A stretch of DNA of 64,000 bases from positions 15,102 to 79,101 of the forward strand of contig DASQFI010000047.1 in NCBI GenBank assembly GCA_035633215.1, given 5' to 3'. Source of the stretch: DASQFI01 sp035633215. GTDB taxonomy: Bacteria; Acidobacteriota; Vicinamibacteria; Vicinamibacterales; SCN-69-37. The position numbers and the translations under genes are program-made. Position 1 is the stretch's first letter. Every line of letters starts with the position of its first letter. Under the pieces are notes generated by a model. The model did no database searches. It saw only the letters and a program-made list of their open reading frames with translations, and was not told the origin of the DNA. This document shows positions 7,521 through 16,071 of the stretch, in pieces.

Positions 7521-10500
7521 TCACGCCAGTCATCGACCAGGTCTCAATCCAGGCGCTCGCCTGGGCTCTCGTGCATTTCGTGTGGCAGGGCGCCGTGCTC
7601 AGCCTCATCGCCTTCGCCGTGTTTCGTCTCCCGCGACTGCATGCGACGACGAGGTACGTGGCCGGCGTTGCGACGCTGGCGGCGATGCTGGCGACACCCA
7701 TCGCGACGTTCATGTACCTCACGCGCGGCGTCGGTCAGCCGGATGCGCTCAGGGTCGCGGCGGCGGCACCGGGGTTCAAGGCCGCGTCAACCGTTCCGGT
7801 GGAAGCTGGACCCTACCGGTCCACACCTCCGGTCGGCGCGGCCTCGACAGAGATTGCGCCCGAACGTGCGCCGATCGGCCCGTTCGTGATTCTGACCGTC
7901 TGGTTGTCGGGTGTCATCCTGCTGTCGGTGCGGCTGCTGGGTGGCTGGATTGTGGCGCGCCGGCTGATCACGCGCGCGGTCCGGCCCGTTTCGCCTGAGA
8001 TCTACTCGCTGGTCCGCCGAGTCGCCGGGCGCATGGCGCTCGACCGCGTCGTGCGCGTCTTCGAATCGTCGGCCGTGTCGGTGCCGGTAATGGTCGGCTG
8101 GATCAAGCCGGTCGTGCTGTTGCCCGCGGCCGCGCTGGCGGGCTTGACGCCGACGCAGGTCGAAGCGCTGATCGCACACGAGCTCGCGCACGTTCGCCGG
8201 CACGACTACATCGTCAATCTGCTGCAGTCCGTCGTCGAGACGCTGCTCTTCTATCACCCGGCCGTGTGGTGGGTATCGGCCCGCGTTCGCGCCGAGCGCG
8301 AGCACTGCTGCGACGATCTCGCGGTCGGCGTGTGCGATCGGCTCGTTTACGTCACCGCGCTCGCCGACCTCGCAGCCATGACGACTACGCCTCGGGTCGC
8401 GCTTGCCGCAACCGACGGATCGCTCGTGAACCGCGTCCGCCGCCTGCTCGGCCGCTCGCGTGACAGCCGGGAGTCGGGGGCGAGCTGGATGCCGGCCGTC
8501 GTGCTCGTGCTCGCGATCGGCACGATGGTGCCGGCGAGCTATGTGCTCGCGCGAGGCAAGGAGCGCGGACAGGAGCCGCGAGGAATGCAGGCGCGCGCTG
8601 AGGCTCGGTCGGCGATCGCGATCGGCGAGGGCGTGCAAGGCGCCGTCGCGGGCGGAGTCGTTGGCGGCGTCGTCGGTGGAGTTCCAGGCGGGATCCAGGG
8701 AGGCGTTCCGGGTGGCGTTGAGGGCGGGGTCGCCGGCGGCGTCGGCGGGATGTTCGCTGTCGCCAGTGGAGGCCGTGCCTACGCGTTCGAAGGGCAGCTG
8801 GCCGACCTGTCGGTCGAGGCCGCCGTGGCCGAGCCCGAGCAATGGCGAATCGAGCGCGACAGCGGCAACCGATGGCGCCTGGTCAGACCGGTGACGCCGC
8901 GGCGTCCGTCCACGACCAGATGGCGGCTCGAGCGGAATGCCGACGGGAAACTGCTGATCGTCCGGGATGGTCAGACCCGAAGCGGGCGCGATCCGGAGCT
9001 CGAGCAGGCGGAAGCGGCGCTGCGCGATCGCATCGCGAAGCTCGAGTCGGAACTGAGGGAGCTGCGAAGGCACTACGAGGAGATGCAGCGCGAGTACGGA
9101 CGCCTGCGATACGCGATGCCGCCGCTGGCGACGACGAAGGCGCTTGGTGATCTCCATCTGGCGCAATCGAACCTCGCGATGCTCCAGGGGAAGAATCTCG
9201 AGCTCGCGAGCACGGAGCTTCTCAAACACCAAGCGGACCTCGAGAAGTTCGCAGGGGCCAAAGCCAAGGTTCTCGAATTGACGCAGGCCCAGTCTCTCGA
9301 GTTTGCCGCCGCTCGCGAGAAACTTTACGAGCAGGACCTGAAATTCCGAGAGCAGTTCGACCTCGAGCGCGCGAAGCTGCTCGAGCAGGATCAGAAGACT
9401 TACGAGTCGCTCAAGCAAGCCTTCGAAGCCAAGTCGAACCTCCAGAGCACGACCCAGCAGGGCTCGGGCAACTTCACCTGGAGCAATGACAACGATCGAG
9501 TCGCGGTCAAGTGGACGGGCGCGTTCCGCCTCTCGGACGACGACAAGGATATCGTCTGGGTCGAAGCCGGGAAGACCGTGCAGGTGAGCGATGGTGGTCG
9601 GGTGTTCTCCACCGGCGTCGAGGTGAAGGGGCTCGCCGACGGCAAGGTTGAGCGCAGCTACTACCGCAACGGTTTCACGCGCACCTACGAACCCGAGGGC
9701 CGCGAGTTCCTCGCGACGATGCTGCAGAAAGTCGTCCGTGTCAGCGGGTTTGCCGCCGACAGCCGGGTCGCGCGCTTCCTGAAGCAGGGAGGCGTCAGCG
9801 CGGTGCTCGCCGAAATCGAGCTGCTCCAGGGCGACTACGCACGGCGGGTCTATTACCGCGAGTTGCTGAAGCAGGCGAAGGTCTCGTCGGCCGAGCTCGT
9901 GAAGATGATGTCGCGGGCCTCGGAAACGATTAGTTCGGACTACGAACTGGCGTCCCTGGTCGTCGCGGCGCTCCCACAGGTTCAAAACGATGACGCGGCG
10001 CGCGCAGCCGTGCTCGATGCGACGAAGACGATCGGCAGCGACTACGAGATGCGGCGGGCGCTCACGGCCGCGTTGTCGGATTCCACGTCCCCGAAAGTGG
10101 CGGCCTCGGTCCTCTCGGCGGCTTCGTCCGTCGGATCGGACTACGAGCGCGCGACGCTGCTGATCGAGCTCGCGCGCAAGGGCGGCCTCACTCCGGCCAC
10201 GAAGGCGGCGTACTTCGACCTCGTCAAGACGCTGCGGTCTTCATATGAGCAAGGCCGCGTGCTTCGAAGCGTGTCGGCCATTCCCAACATGTCTGAAGAC
10301 GTCATCGCGGACGCGGTCAGGGCGTCGCAGACGATGTCGGGCGACTACGAGCGGCGTCAGTTCCTCGCATCGTCGATTGCACGTCAACCCGTCACGGCAA
10401 AAAGCGCGGGCGACGTGATTCAGGCCGCGGCCGGCATTCGCTCGGACAACGAGCAGGCGACGTTGCTCGTGGATCTGGTGCGACGCGGCGGCGTGACGAA

Positions 10501-10816
10501 CGAGACCGCGGCGTCCTTCTTCCCGCTCGTCGCGGCCATGACCTCGAGCTACGAGCAGCGCCGCGTTCTCCAGGCCGTGCTCGTGACCGGCCAGCTGACG
10601 GAGCCGGTGCTCTCGGGCCTCCTCAAGGCCGCGGCCAGCATCGGCAGCGACTACGAGCGCGCGGAAGTGCTCGTCGCCGTGGCCCGCAAGCAGCCGCTGT
10701 CGGCGGCCACGCGCGCGCTGTATCTGACCGCCGGCGACGGCATCCGGTCCGAACACGAACAGACCCGGGTGTTCGCGGAGCTTGTAAGATCCGAGCGGGG
10801 CATTAAAAAAGAGTAG
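7517..10816 (+). CDS. BlaR1-like M56 metallopeptidase with C-terminal SDYE-type repeats
   Basis: A 1099-aa membrane protein. The N-terminal 340 residues form the M56 domain: transmembrane helices, zinc motif HELAH (about 221-225) followed by VRRHDY, and RAEREHCCDDLAV, the second M56 signature. Such proteases sense a signal and cleave the cognate BlaI-type repressor. After a helix near 325 comes a Gly/Val-rich hinge (GGVVGGVVGGVPGG), then a charged coiled coil (about 490-640), a small beta region, and nine degenerate repeats of 34-40 residues, each with an (S/G)(S/D)(Y/N/H)E core such as GSDYERATLLIEL. The C-terminal part is probably extracytoplasmic and not a penicillin-binding domain, so the signal is unlikely to be a simple beta-lactam. 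The stop codon is part of a palindromic repeat. Confidence 0.88.
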   Translation: MITPVIDQVSIQALAWALVHFVWQGAVLSLIAFAVFRLPRLHATTRYVAGVATLAAMLATPIATFMYLTRGVGQPDALRVAAAAPGFKAASTVPVEAGPYRSTPPVGAASTEIAPERAPIGPFVILTVWLSGVILLSVRLLGGWIVARRLITRAVRPVSPEIYSLVRRVAGRMALDRVVRVFESSAVSVPVMVGWIKPVVLLPAAALAGLTPTQVEALIAHELAHVRRHDYIVNLLQSVVETLLFYHPAVWWVSARVRAEREHCCDDLAVGVCDRLVYVTALADLAAMTTTPRVALAATDGSLVNRVRRLLGRSRDSRESGASWMPAVVLVLAIGTMVPASYVLARGKERGQEPRGMQARAEARSAIAIGEGVQGAVAGGVVGGVVGGVPGGIQGGVPGGVEGGVAGGVGGMFAVASGGRAYAFEGQLADLSVEAAVAEPEQWRIERDSGNRWRLVRPVTPRRPSTTRWRLERNADGKLLIVRDGQTRSGRDPELEQAEAALRDRIAKLESELRELRRHYEEMQREYGRLRYAMPPLATTKALGDLHLAQSNLAMLQGKNLELASTELLKHQADLEKFAGAKAKVLELTQAQSLEFAAAREKLYEQDLKFREQFDLERAKLLEQDQKTYESLKQAFEAKSNLQSTTQQGSGNFTWSNDNDRVAVKWTGAFRLSDDDKDIVWVEAGKTVQVSDGGRVFSTGVEVKGLADGKVERSYYRNGFTRTYEPEGREFLATMLQKVVRVSGFAADSRVARFLKQGGVSAVLAEIELLQGDYARRVYYRELLKQAKVSSAELVKMMSRASETISSDYELASLVVAALPQVQNDDAARAAVLDATKTIGSDYEMRRALTAALSDSTSPKVAASVLSAASSVGSDYERATLLIELARKGGLTPATKAAYFDLVKTLRSSYEQGRVLRSVSAIPNMSEDVIADAVRASQTMSGDYERRQFLASSIARQPVTAKSAGDVIQAAAGIRSDNEQATLLVDLVRRGGVTNETAASFFPLVAAMTSSYEQRRVLQAVLVTGQLTEPVLSGLLKAAASIGSDYERAEVLVAVARKQPLSAATRALYLTAGDGIRSEHEQTRVFAELVRSERGIKKE

Positions 10817-10876
10817 GGCGGACTGGTCTTCAAGTCCGCCAATAGAAGGCGGACTCAGGAATTCAGTCCGCCCTAC
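10813..10876. repeat. 64-bp palindromic repeat, family b, copy 1
   Basis: Outer arms GTAGGGCGGACT and AGTCCGCCCTAC are perfectly complementary (12 bp). Inside are AGTCCGCC and GGCGGACT, so all four blocks can pair in a two-hairpin or nested form. The TAG in the left arm is the stop codon of the M56 gene. The copy at 57662-57725 has the same length and architecture but ATT/AAT in place of ACT/AGT. A role as a transcript 3' end is likely; origin as a REP-like mobile palindrome is inferred. Confidence 0.8.
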
Positions 10877-10924
10877 GTACGGTCCGCCCTTCAGACTGTC
10901 TCGGACGTCCAATCGGGAGCCGCC

Positions 10925-12871
10925 ATGCGCATCCGACCCCTTCTCGTCGCTGTTCCCGTTCTCACGATCGCCTTTTCTGCTGGCGTTGTTCTGATCGGCC
11001 AGGAGAGGCTCACGCCACAGTTGCCGGCACCGGTCACGCCGCGTGATGCGCGTGATGCCGGTGAAGCGCGTCCGGGCACAGGCCTTCTTTCTGGAACCCT
11101 CGTCGCCGCCGACTCCGGCCGGCCGGTCCGCCGCGCGAGTGTCACGCTTGCGGGCGCCGAGATCGGTGTGCGCAGGACGGCGATGACCGACGAAATGGGC
11201 CGGTTCTCGTTCGACCAACTCCCAGCCGGCGCGTTCACGCTCTCCGCGAATCGTCAGGGCTATCTCGACGTCGCGTTCGGCCAGCGTACGCCCGGTTCCG
11301 GCCGGCCCGGCACGCCGATTCAACTTGCCGCAGGCCAGCGTCTCGAGAACGTCTCGATGCGGATGCCGCGCACCGGCATCCTGACTGGCGCCATCACCGA
11401 CGAGTTTGGCGATCCGGCGATGGGGATCCAGGTGCAGGCGTGGCGCTGGGTCAAGCGATCCGGAGAACGCTTGCTGCAGTCGGCCGGCATGGGGACGACC
11501 GACGATCGCGGTATCTACCGGATCGCGGGCCTCCTCCCCGGCGAGTACATCGTAGGCACCGGCGCGCGCGACACGTCTGAGACGATGCTCGTCGAGTCGA
11601 TGAAGTTGCGCGAGTTCGCGGAGGTAAGGGCCACGCTCTCGGGGATGGTCATCGTCGACGGCAAGCCCACGGTCGATCCCTACACAGTTTCGGCGATTTC
11701 AGGGGCGCCGAAGGTCGGTTACGCGAGCGTGTACTATCCCGGCACGTTGCAGTCGTCGTCGGCGACGTCCGTGACGCTCGGCATCAGCGAGGAGCGAAGC
11801 AGCGTCGATCTCCAGCTACAGGCCGTCCCGCTCGTGAGAGTGTCAGGCTCAGTGGTCGGTCCGGACGGCGCGTTGCCCCCGGGTGGGGAAGTGCGATTGA
11901 TCGAAAGTGGCTCTGTCCTCCCGGCTGCCAGGGCGTACTCGTCGCCGATTCGGGGCGACGGCACCTTCCTGATCAACGGTGTGCCGCCGGGTCAGTACAT
12001 GTTGGTCGCCCGCACCAATCCAAGGGTCATGATGCGCGTGGTGCAGCCGGACGGTGCAACCAGCATCGAAGGCAAGGGGTACGAGTGGGAGGTTGAAATG
12101 TCCCCGGCGCGCCGTTTTAGCGCTTATGGAGTGCAGACTCAACCCTCGGGCGCCGCACCGGAAGCGCTGTGGGGCCAGACCGACATTGGCGTGGATGGGC
12201 GCCCGATCTCGAACGTCGTCCTCTCGCTCCAGCGCGGCTTCGACGTCTCCGGCACGTTTGCGTTCGACGGCGCGCCGCCGCAGCCTCCGGATCTCTCACG
12301 CATTCGCGTGCAGCTGGCGCCTGCCTCGACGACGGGCATCGACGCCGGGCTGCCGACACCCGCCTCGATCTACAACGGCGGCCGCTTCACGCTTCGCGGC
12401 GTGACGCCGGGCCGATACCGTCTCAACGCCTCGGGACTTCCTGCCGGCTGGGTTCTGAAATCGGCGAATTTCGGCGGGCGCGATGTCCTCGATACGATGC
12501 TCGAGGTCAGGCCCGGCGACGAGCTCGCCGGCGGGATCTTGACGTTCACGAACCAGTCGACGGAGCTCTCCGGCACGCTGCAGGATCAATCCGGCAAGCC
12601 GGTCGCCGACTACACCATCGTGGTCTTTTCTTCGGATCGCCGCTTCTGGACGCCGCTGTCCAGGCGCATTCAAGCCATGCGTCCGTCGACAGACGGCCGA
12701 TTCTCGTTCCGCAATTTACCCGCCGGAGACTATCGGCTGATTGCGGTCGTGGACCCCGAACCGGGGGAATGGTTCGATCCTGCGTTCCTCGATCAGCTCG
12801 TTGGCGCGACGATGCCACTCACGATCGGTGATGGCGAACGCAAGGTGCAGGACGTACGGATCGCGAAATAG
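10925..12871 (+). CDS. exported carboxypeptidase-regulatory-like multi-domain protein
   Basis: A 648-aa secreted or periplasmic protein. The signal segment (LLVAVPVLTIAFSAGVVLIG) is followed by several carboxypeptidase-regulatory/CnaB-like Ig folds. They are recognisable by strings such as GLLSGTLVAADSGRPVRRASV, TDEMGRFSFDQLPAGAFTLS, TTDDRGIYRIAGLLPGEYIVG and FSFRNLPAGDYRLIAVVDP. No catalytic motif is seen. Such proteins are abundant in Acidobacteria and usually have no assigned function; adhesion, carbohydrate binding or a structural envelope role is possible. It follows the M56 gene and is separated from it by a palindromic repeat, so it may be transcribed independently. Confidence 0.8.
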   Translation: MRIRPLLVAVPVLTIAFSAGVVLIGQERLTPQLPAPVTPRDARDAGEARPGTGLLSGTLVAADSGRPVRRASVTLAGAEIGVRRTAMTDEMGRFSFDQLPAGAFTLSANRQGYLDVAFGQRTPGSGRPGTPIQLAAGQRLENVSMRMPRTGILTGAITDEFGDPAMGIQVQAWRWVKRSGERLLQSAGMGTTDDRGIYRIAGLLPGEYIVGTGARDTSETMLVESMKLREFAEVRATLSGMVIVDGKPTVDPYTVSAISGAPKVGYASVYYPGTLQSSSATSVTLGISEERSSVDLQLQAVPLVRVSGSVVGPDGALPPGGEVRLIESGSVLPAARAYSSPIRGDGTFLINGVPPGQYMLVARTNPRVMMRVVQPDGATSIEGKGYEWEVEMSPARRFSAYGVQTQPSGAAPEALWGQTDIGVDGRPISNVVLSLQRGFDVSGTFAFDGAPPQPPDLSRIRVQLAPASTTGIDAGLPTPASIYNGGRFTLRGVTPGRYRLNASGLPAGWVLKSANFGGRDVLDTMLEVRPGDELAGGILTFTNQSTELSGTLQDQSGKPVADYTIVVFSSDRRFWTPLSRRIQAMRPSTDGRFSFRNLPAGDYRLIAVVDPEPGEWFDPAFLDQLVGATMPLTIGDGERKVQDVRIAK

Positions 12872-12886
12872 ACAACGAAATCATGT

Positions 12887-12939
12887 GTAGGGCGGGGCTT
12901 CAGCCCCGCCTGCACGCCGGCCCTAAAGGGCCGGCCTAC
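12887..12939. repeat. 53-bp cruciform-type palindromic repeat, family a, copy 1
   Basis: A closing stem GTAGG/CCTAC encloses two hairpins: GGCGGGGCT with AGCCCCGCC, and GCCGGCCCT with AGGGCCGGC. It lies between two convergent genes. On the minus strand the closing stem supplies the TAG stop (complement of 12936-12938) of the amidase. A near-identical copy is at 56041-56092. Confidence 0.85.
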
Positions 12940-14783
12940 GTAAGCTTCGGATGTCTGTCCTTCCAGTCTGTCGCTTGCTCGTACGCCATCGCGATTCGAC
13001 AGATGGTGGCTTCCTCGTACAGCTTTCCGGTCACCATGAGCATGACTGGCATGTCGCTGTTGTAGATCGAGCACTTGAGCGCGATCGCCGGATGTCCGGT
13101 GAGATTCGTCACGCCGAGCGTGGAGTCGCTGCCGGCGCTCAGGAGCGCGTCGTACTTGCTCATGAACTCGTCCATCTGGCGCATGAGCAGCACACGGGCG
13201 CGTTGCGCGCGGAGGTATTCGACCGCGGGCGTGAACCGCGCGGACTTGAACGTGTTCGCCCAGCTGCTGGCCGACGTACCGGTCCGAAGCAGATCGACGT
13301 CGCCCGATCGTGTCAGGTCGTCGAACGAGGCGGCCGATTCCGTCTCGAGAATGAATCCGATCGTCCCGCCGATTGACAGGTCCGGCAGCTCCACCGGTTC
13401 CAGGGTCGCGCCGAGCTTGCGATAGACGGCGAGCACGTCCTGATAGACCTTGCGACGCTCTTCCACGGGCATGCCGCCGCGCCCGCCGCCGCGTCCAGCG
13501 GCCTCACCAGCGCCGCCCCCTGCGCCACGGCCCGCCGCCGCCGCGCCTGGTGCGCCACCCGGCGCCGCGGGAGGCGCGCCGGCGCCGCGGCCGTCACCAC
13601 CCGCGGTCGGCTCGAACCCGGTGCGAACGTAGGCAATCCTGTAGCCGGCCAGCGGCGCGTCAGGATTCCACCTGAACGCCGCGTCGGGCACCGTGCCGTC
13701 GCGTTTGTCCGGACCGTAGATCGCGTTCAGCACGAGGACGCAGTCCTCGACATACCGGCACATCGGACCGATCTTGTCCATCGTGTTCGAGAGCGGCATC
13801 GCGCCGTAGCGGCTGACGCGTCCGTACGTCGGACGCAGGCCGACGACGCCGTTCGCGGTGGAGGGGGAGATGATCGATCCGCGCGTCTCGGTGCCGATCG
13901 AGAACGCGACGCAGCCGGCGGCGGTCGCCGAGCCCGGGCCGGCGGACGAGCCGCTCGATCCGCGTTGCGGATTCCACGGACTATTGGTGCGTCCGCCGAA
14001 CCAGCGATCGCCTTGCGCCAGCGCGCCAAGGGTGAGCTTGGCCACGAGCACCGACCCGGCATCGCGGAGCCGTTCGACGACCGTCGCGTCGTAGTCGAAC
14101 ACCTGCTCGACGTACGGCTCGCCGCCCCAGGTCGTGCGAATGCCTTTCGTCGCGAGCAGATCTTTCGCGCCCCAGGGCAGCCCGTGCAGCGGTCCGCGGT
14201 ACTTGCCGGCTTTGATGTCGCGGTCGGCGTCGGCCGCCTGCTGCAGCGCCAGCTCTTCGGTGAGCGTCACGTAGAAGTTCAGCGTCGGCTGATAGCGCTT
14301 CAGCCGATCGAGGTACATCCGCGTGAGCTCGGTGGACGTGACGAGCCGGCGTTCGATCAGCGCCGCCAGCGTCGCGACCGGCCAGAACGCCACTTCTTCG
14401 AGGTTGGCCGGGCGCTTCAGCGTCAACGGCGCCCTCGTGTAACGGAGCGGCGCGCCGGGTGTGGACGGCCCCTTCGGCTCCTTGCCGGGCAGCGACGGCT
14501 TGAACATGATTGCCGGATCGATTTCCGGTCCGATCTTGATCTGACGGAGCTGCTGGAACGTCCGAAGCCGGTTGTTCAGCGAGCCGGCAATCGCCGTCTC
14601 TTCGTCCGAATGCAGATCGATGCCCACGAGCTTCTCGGCGCATTCGATCGCCTCGACGCTGACGGGCCCGCCGTTCTGCTGCGGCGCCTGGGCCAACGCC
14701 TTGGCGCCGACCGCGCCCACCATCGCGGCCGGGACCGCTTTCAGGAACGTGCGACGTGACTCTTGCTTCGAACGCTCAGCCAT
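12936..14783 (-). CDS. Tat-exported amidase-signature (AS) family hydrolase
   Basis: A 615-aa hydrolase of the amidase-signature family (GatA/amidase type), cleaving an unknown amide outside the cytoplasm. The Tat motif SRRTFLK is at residues 9-15, followed by a hydrophobic stretch ending ALAQA. The Ser-cisSer-Lys triad is visible as K207 in GLPWGAKDLL, the cis-Ser in GSSGSSAG (275-282) and the nucleophile S303 in GTETRGSIISPS. A Gly/Ala/Pro-rich insert of about 45 residues (roughly 405-450) interrupts the C-terminal half and looks like a surface linker. Without the insert the length is normal. It is exported, so it is not the tRNA amidotransferase subunit. Its TAG stop belongs to palindrome a1. 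An unrelated gene starts 24 bp upstream of 14808 on the same strand, so the two could be co-transcribed. Confidence 0.92.
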   Translation of the reverse strand: MAERSKQESRRTFLKAVPAAMVGAVGAKALAQAPQQNGGPVSVEAIECAEKLVGIDLHSDEETAIAGSLNNRLRTFQQLRQIKIGPEIDPAIMFKPSLPGKEPKGPSTPGAPLRYTRAPLTLKRPANLEEVAFWPVATLAALIERRLVTSTELTRMYLDRLKRYQPTLNFYVTLTEELALQQAADADRDIKAGKYRGPLHGLPWGAKDLLATKGIRTTWGGEPYVEQVFDYDATVVERLRDAGSVLVAKLTLGALAQGDRWFGGRTNSPWNPQRGSSGSSAGPGSATAAGCVAFSIGTETRGSIISPSTANGVVGLRPTYGRVSRYGAMPLSNTMDKIGPMCRYVEDCVLVLNAIYGPDKRDGTVPDAAFRWNPDAPLAGYRIAYVRTGFEPTAGGDGRGAGAPPAAPGGAPGAAAAGRGAGGGAGEAAGRGGGRGGMPVEERRKVYQDVLAVYRKLGATLEPVELPDLSIGGTIGFILETESAASFDDLTRSGDVDLLRTGTSASSWANTFKSARFTPAVEYLRAQRARVLLMRQMDEFMSKYDALLSAGSDSTLGVTNLTGHPAIALKCSIYNSDMPVMLMVTGKLYEEATICRIAMAYEQATDWKDRHPKLT

Positions 14784-14807
14784 TGGGGCGCTCCACGAGA
14801 CGTCCGT

Positions 14808-15791
14808 TCACTTCTTTTCCTTGAATCCTGCCGGGATGCCGAGCTCGGCGTCGGAGACCGTGGTCGCGACCGAGATCAGCTCGTGCGTTGACGTGAACGC
14901 CTTCGTGCGTTGCTGCGGCGGGCCGCCGCGTCCGCGCATGAGCCGGCCGGCGATCGCGCCGCCGATGCCTCCGCCGCCGCCCGACTGCTGCTGTTGGGAG
15001 GCTGCCGCCTTCATCTGCTCGGCGCTCTTCACGCCCTCGATCGTCATCGTGCTCATGACGGACGTGCCCTGCAGCTTCTTGCTTTCTGTGGCCATCCGTT
15101 CGGACAACGCCGCGAATCCCGGAAGGAAGGCCGAGGCCGCGTTGGCCTGTGCGGCGTCCATGCCAGTGAAGGTGCCTTCGAAGACCGCCTTGAAATACTT
15201 CATGTAGAACGCGTCCAGCTCGTCCATGGCCGGAACTCTCTCCGCCAGCCACATGTCGTTGGTCATAACCAGGCCGCCGCCCTCCTCGAGCGTCTTGCCC
15301 TTCTCGCGCATGACGATCGTCAGAATGGCCTGGCGGGCATCCTGACCGGCGATGTTCTTGCGTTCGCCCGTCTCTTTTACGTCGGCGTCGAATTCGAGCT
15401 GCTTGCCGGCATCCTGCATCGCCTGCTTCTCTTCTGGATTCATGCTCTGCGATTGCTGTTGGAGAGCCTTCTTCGCTTCCTCCATCTGCTTGCGCATTTC
15501 CGCGAACGTGACCGTCTTGTATTCCTTCTTCTTCACGTCGAGCATGTAGATCTTTTCTTCGGAGAGGTCGACGATTTGGCCGTTGGTGTCGTTAATGGTC
15601 GACATCCGGTTGCCTTTGACGGCGACCGTCGACGTCAGGCCATCGGCGCCGCCGAACATCCGGTTGATGATGCCGCCCATGAAGCCTTCGAACTTCATCG
15701 TCGTCTTCTCGCGCGTCTTGACGTCGGCGAGAACGTGGGGCGCTGAGAGCACCGCAACAACCAGGAGACCGAACCACTTCACGTTTCTCAT
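14808..15791 (-). CDS. periplasmic protein of unknown function
   Basis: A 327-aa protein with signal peptide MRNVKWFGLLVVAVLSAPHVLAD. The start at 15791 is supported by GGAGG about 10 nt upstream; longer in-frame extensions lack signal sequences and cross a GC-rich palindrome. After the signal come strand-rich segments (TTMKFEGFMGGIINRMFGG, GNRMSTIND, SEEKIYMLDVKKKEYKTVTF). Then come a charged helix, AEMRKQMEEAKKALQQQSQ, and a Gly-rich patch GGGGGIGGAIAGRLMRG near residue 285. It resembles DUF4412-like periplasmic proteins only loosely. No catalytic residues are apparent. The amidase follows after 24 bp and may be co-expressed. Confidence 0.7.
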   Translation of the reverse strand: MRNVKWFGLLVVAVLSAPHVLADVKTREKTTMKFEGFMGGIINRMFGGADGLTSTVAVKGNRMSTINDTNGQIVDLSEEKIYMLDVKKKEYKTVTFAEMRKQMEEAKKALQQQSQSMNPEEKQAMQDAGKQLEFDADVKETGERKNIAGQDARQAILTIVMREKGKTLEEGGGLVMTNDMWLAERVPAMDELDAFYMKYFKAVFEGTFTGMDAAQANAASAFLPGFAALSERMATESKKLQGTSVMSTMTIEGVKSAEQMKAAASQQQQSGGGGGIGGAIAGRLMRGRGGPPQQRTKAFTSTHELISVATTVSDAELGIPAGFKEKK

Positions 15792-15883
15792 GACCTTTGC
15801 CTCCGCGGACCCAGGGGGTGGCCTATTGTAAGGTGGCCCAGCGTCAATGGAGCAGCGCCCGCGGCCGCGCGAGGAGCCGGGGC

Positions 15884-15908
15884 CCCCAACGCGGCAGCCG
15901 CGTTGGGG
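15884..15908. repeat. GC-rich 12-bp palindrome in a divergent intergenic region
   Basis: CCCCAACGCGGC (15884-15895) and its exact complement (15897-15908) flank a single base, and GGGGCCC-like blocks surround it on both sides. The region 15792-16065 separates divergent genes and holds no other feature I can support. It could be another REP-like element or a terminator relic. Confidence 0.55.
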
Positions 15909-16071
15909 TGGCGATAGCGAGTCTGCGGGCGCCGGAGCGCGAGCGAGCGGGGGTGGGGCCCCGCGAGCATTGAAAGATGAGGCAATCAGGTCAGCAACGC
16001 ACGCCCGAACGGGTTTGTCATCCGTCTGACAGAACTGGACCACGGGGCGTGACTGGCCGAAACAAGTGTCG

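Noticed and set aside
12883..13065. Small open frame spanning palindrome a1
   Set aside because: It is a translation of the repeat itself and the antisense of the amidase; the same artefact peptide arises at the other copy.
12936..14783. GatA subunit of Glu-tRNA(Gln) amidotransferase
   Set aside because: A Tat leader and absence of gatB/gatC neighbours point to an exported amidase.
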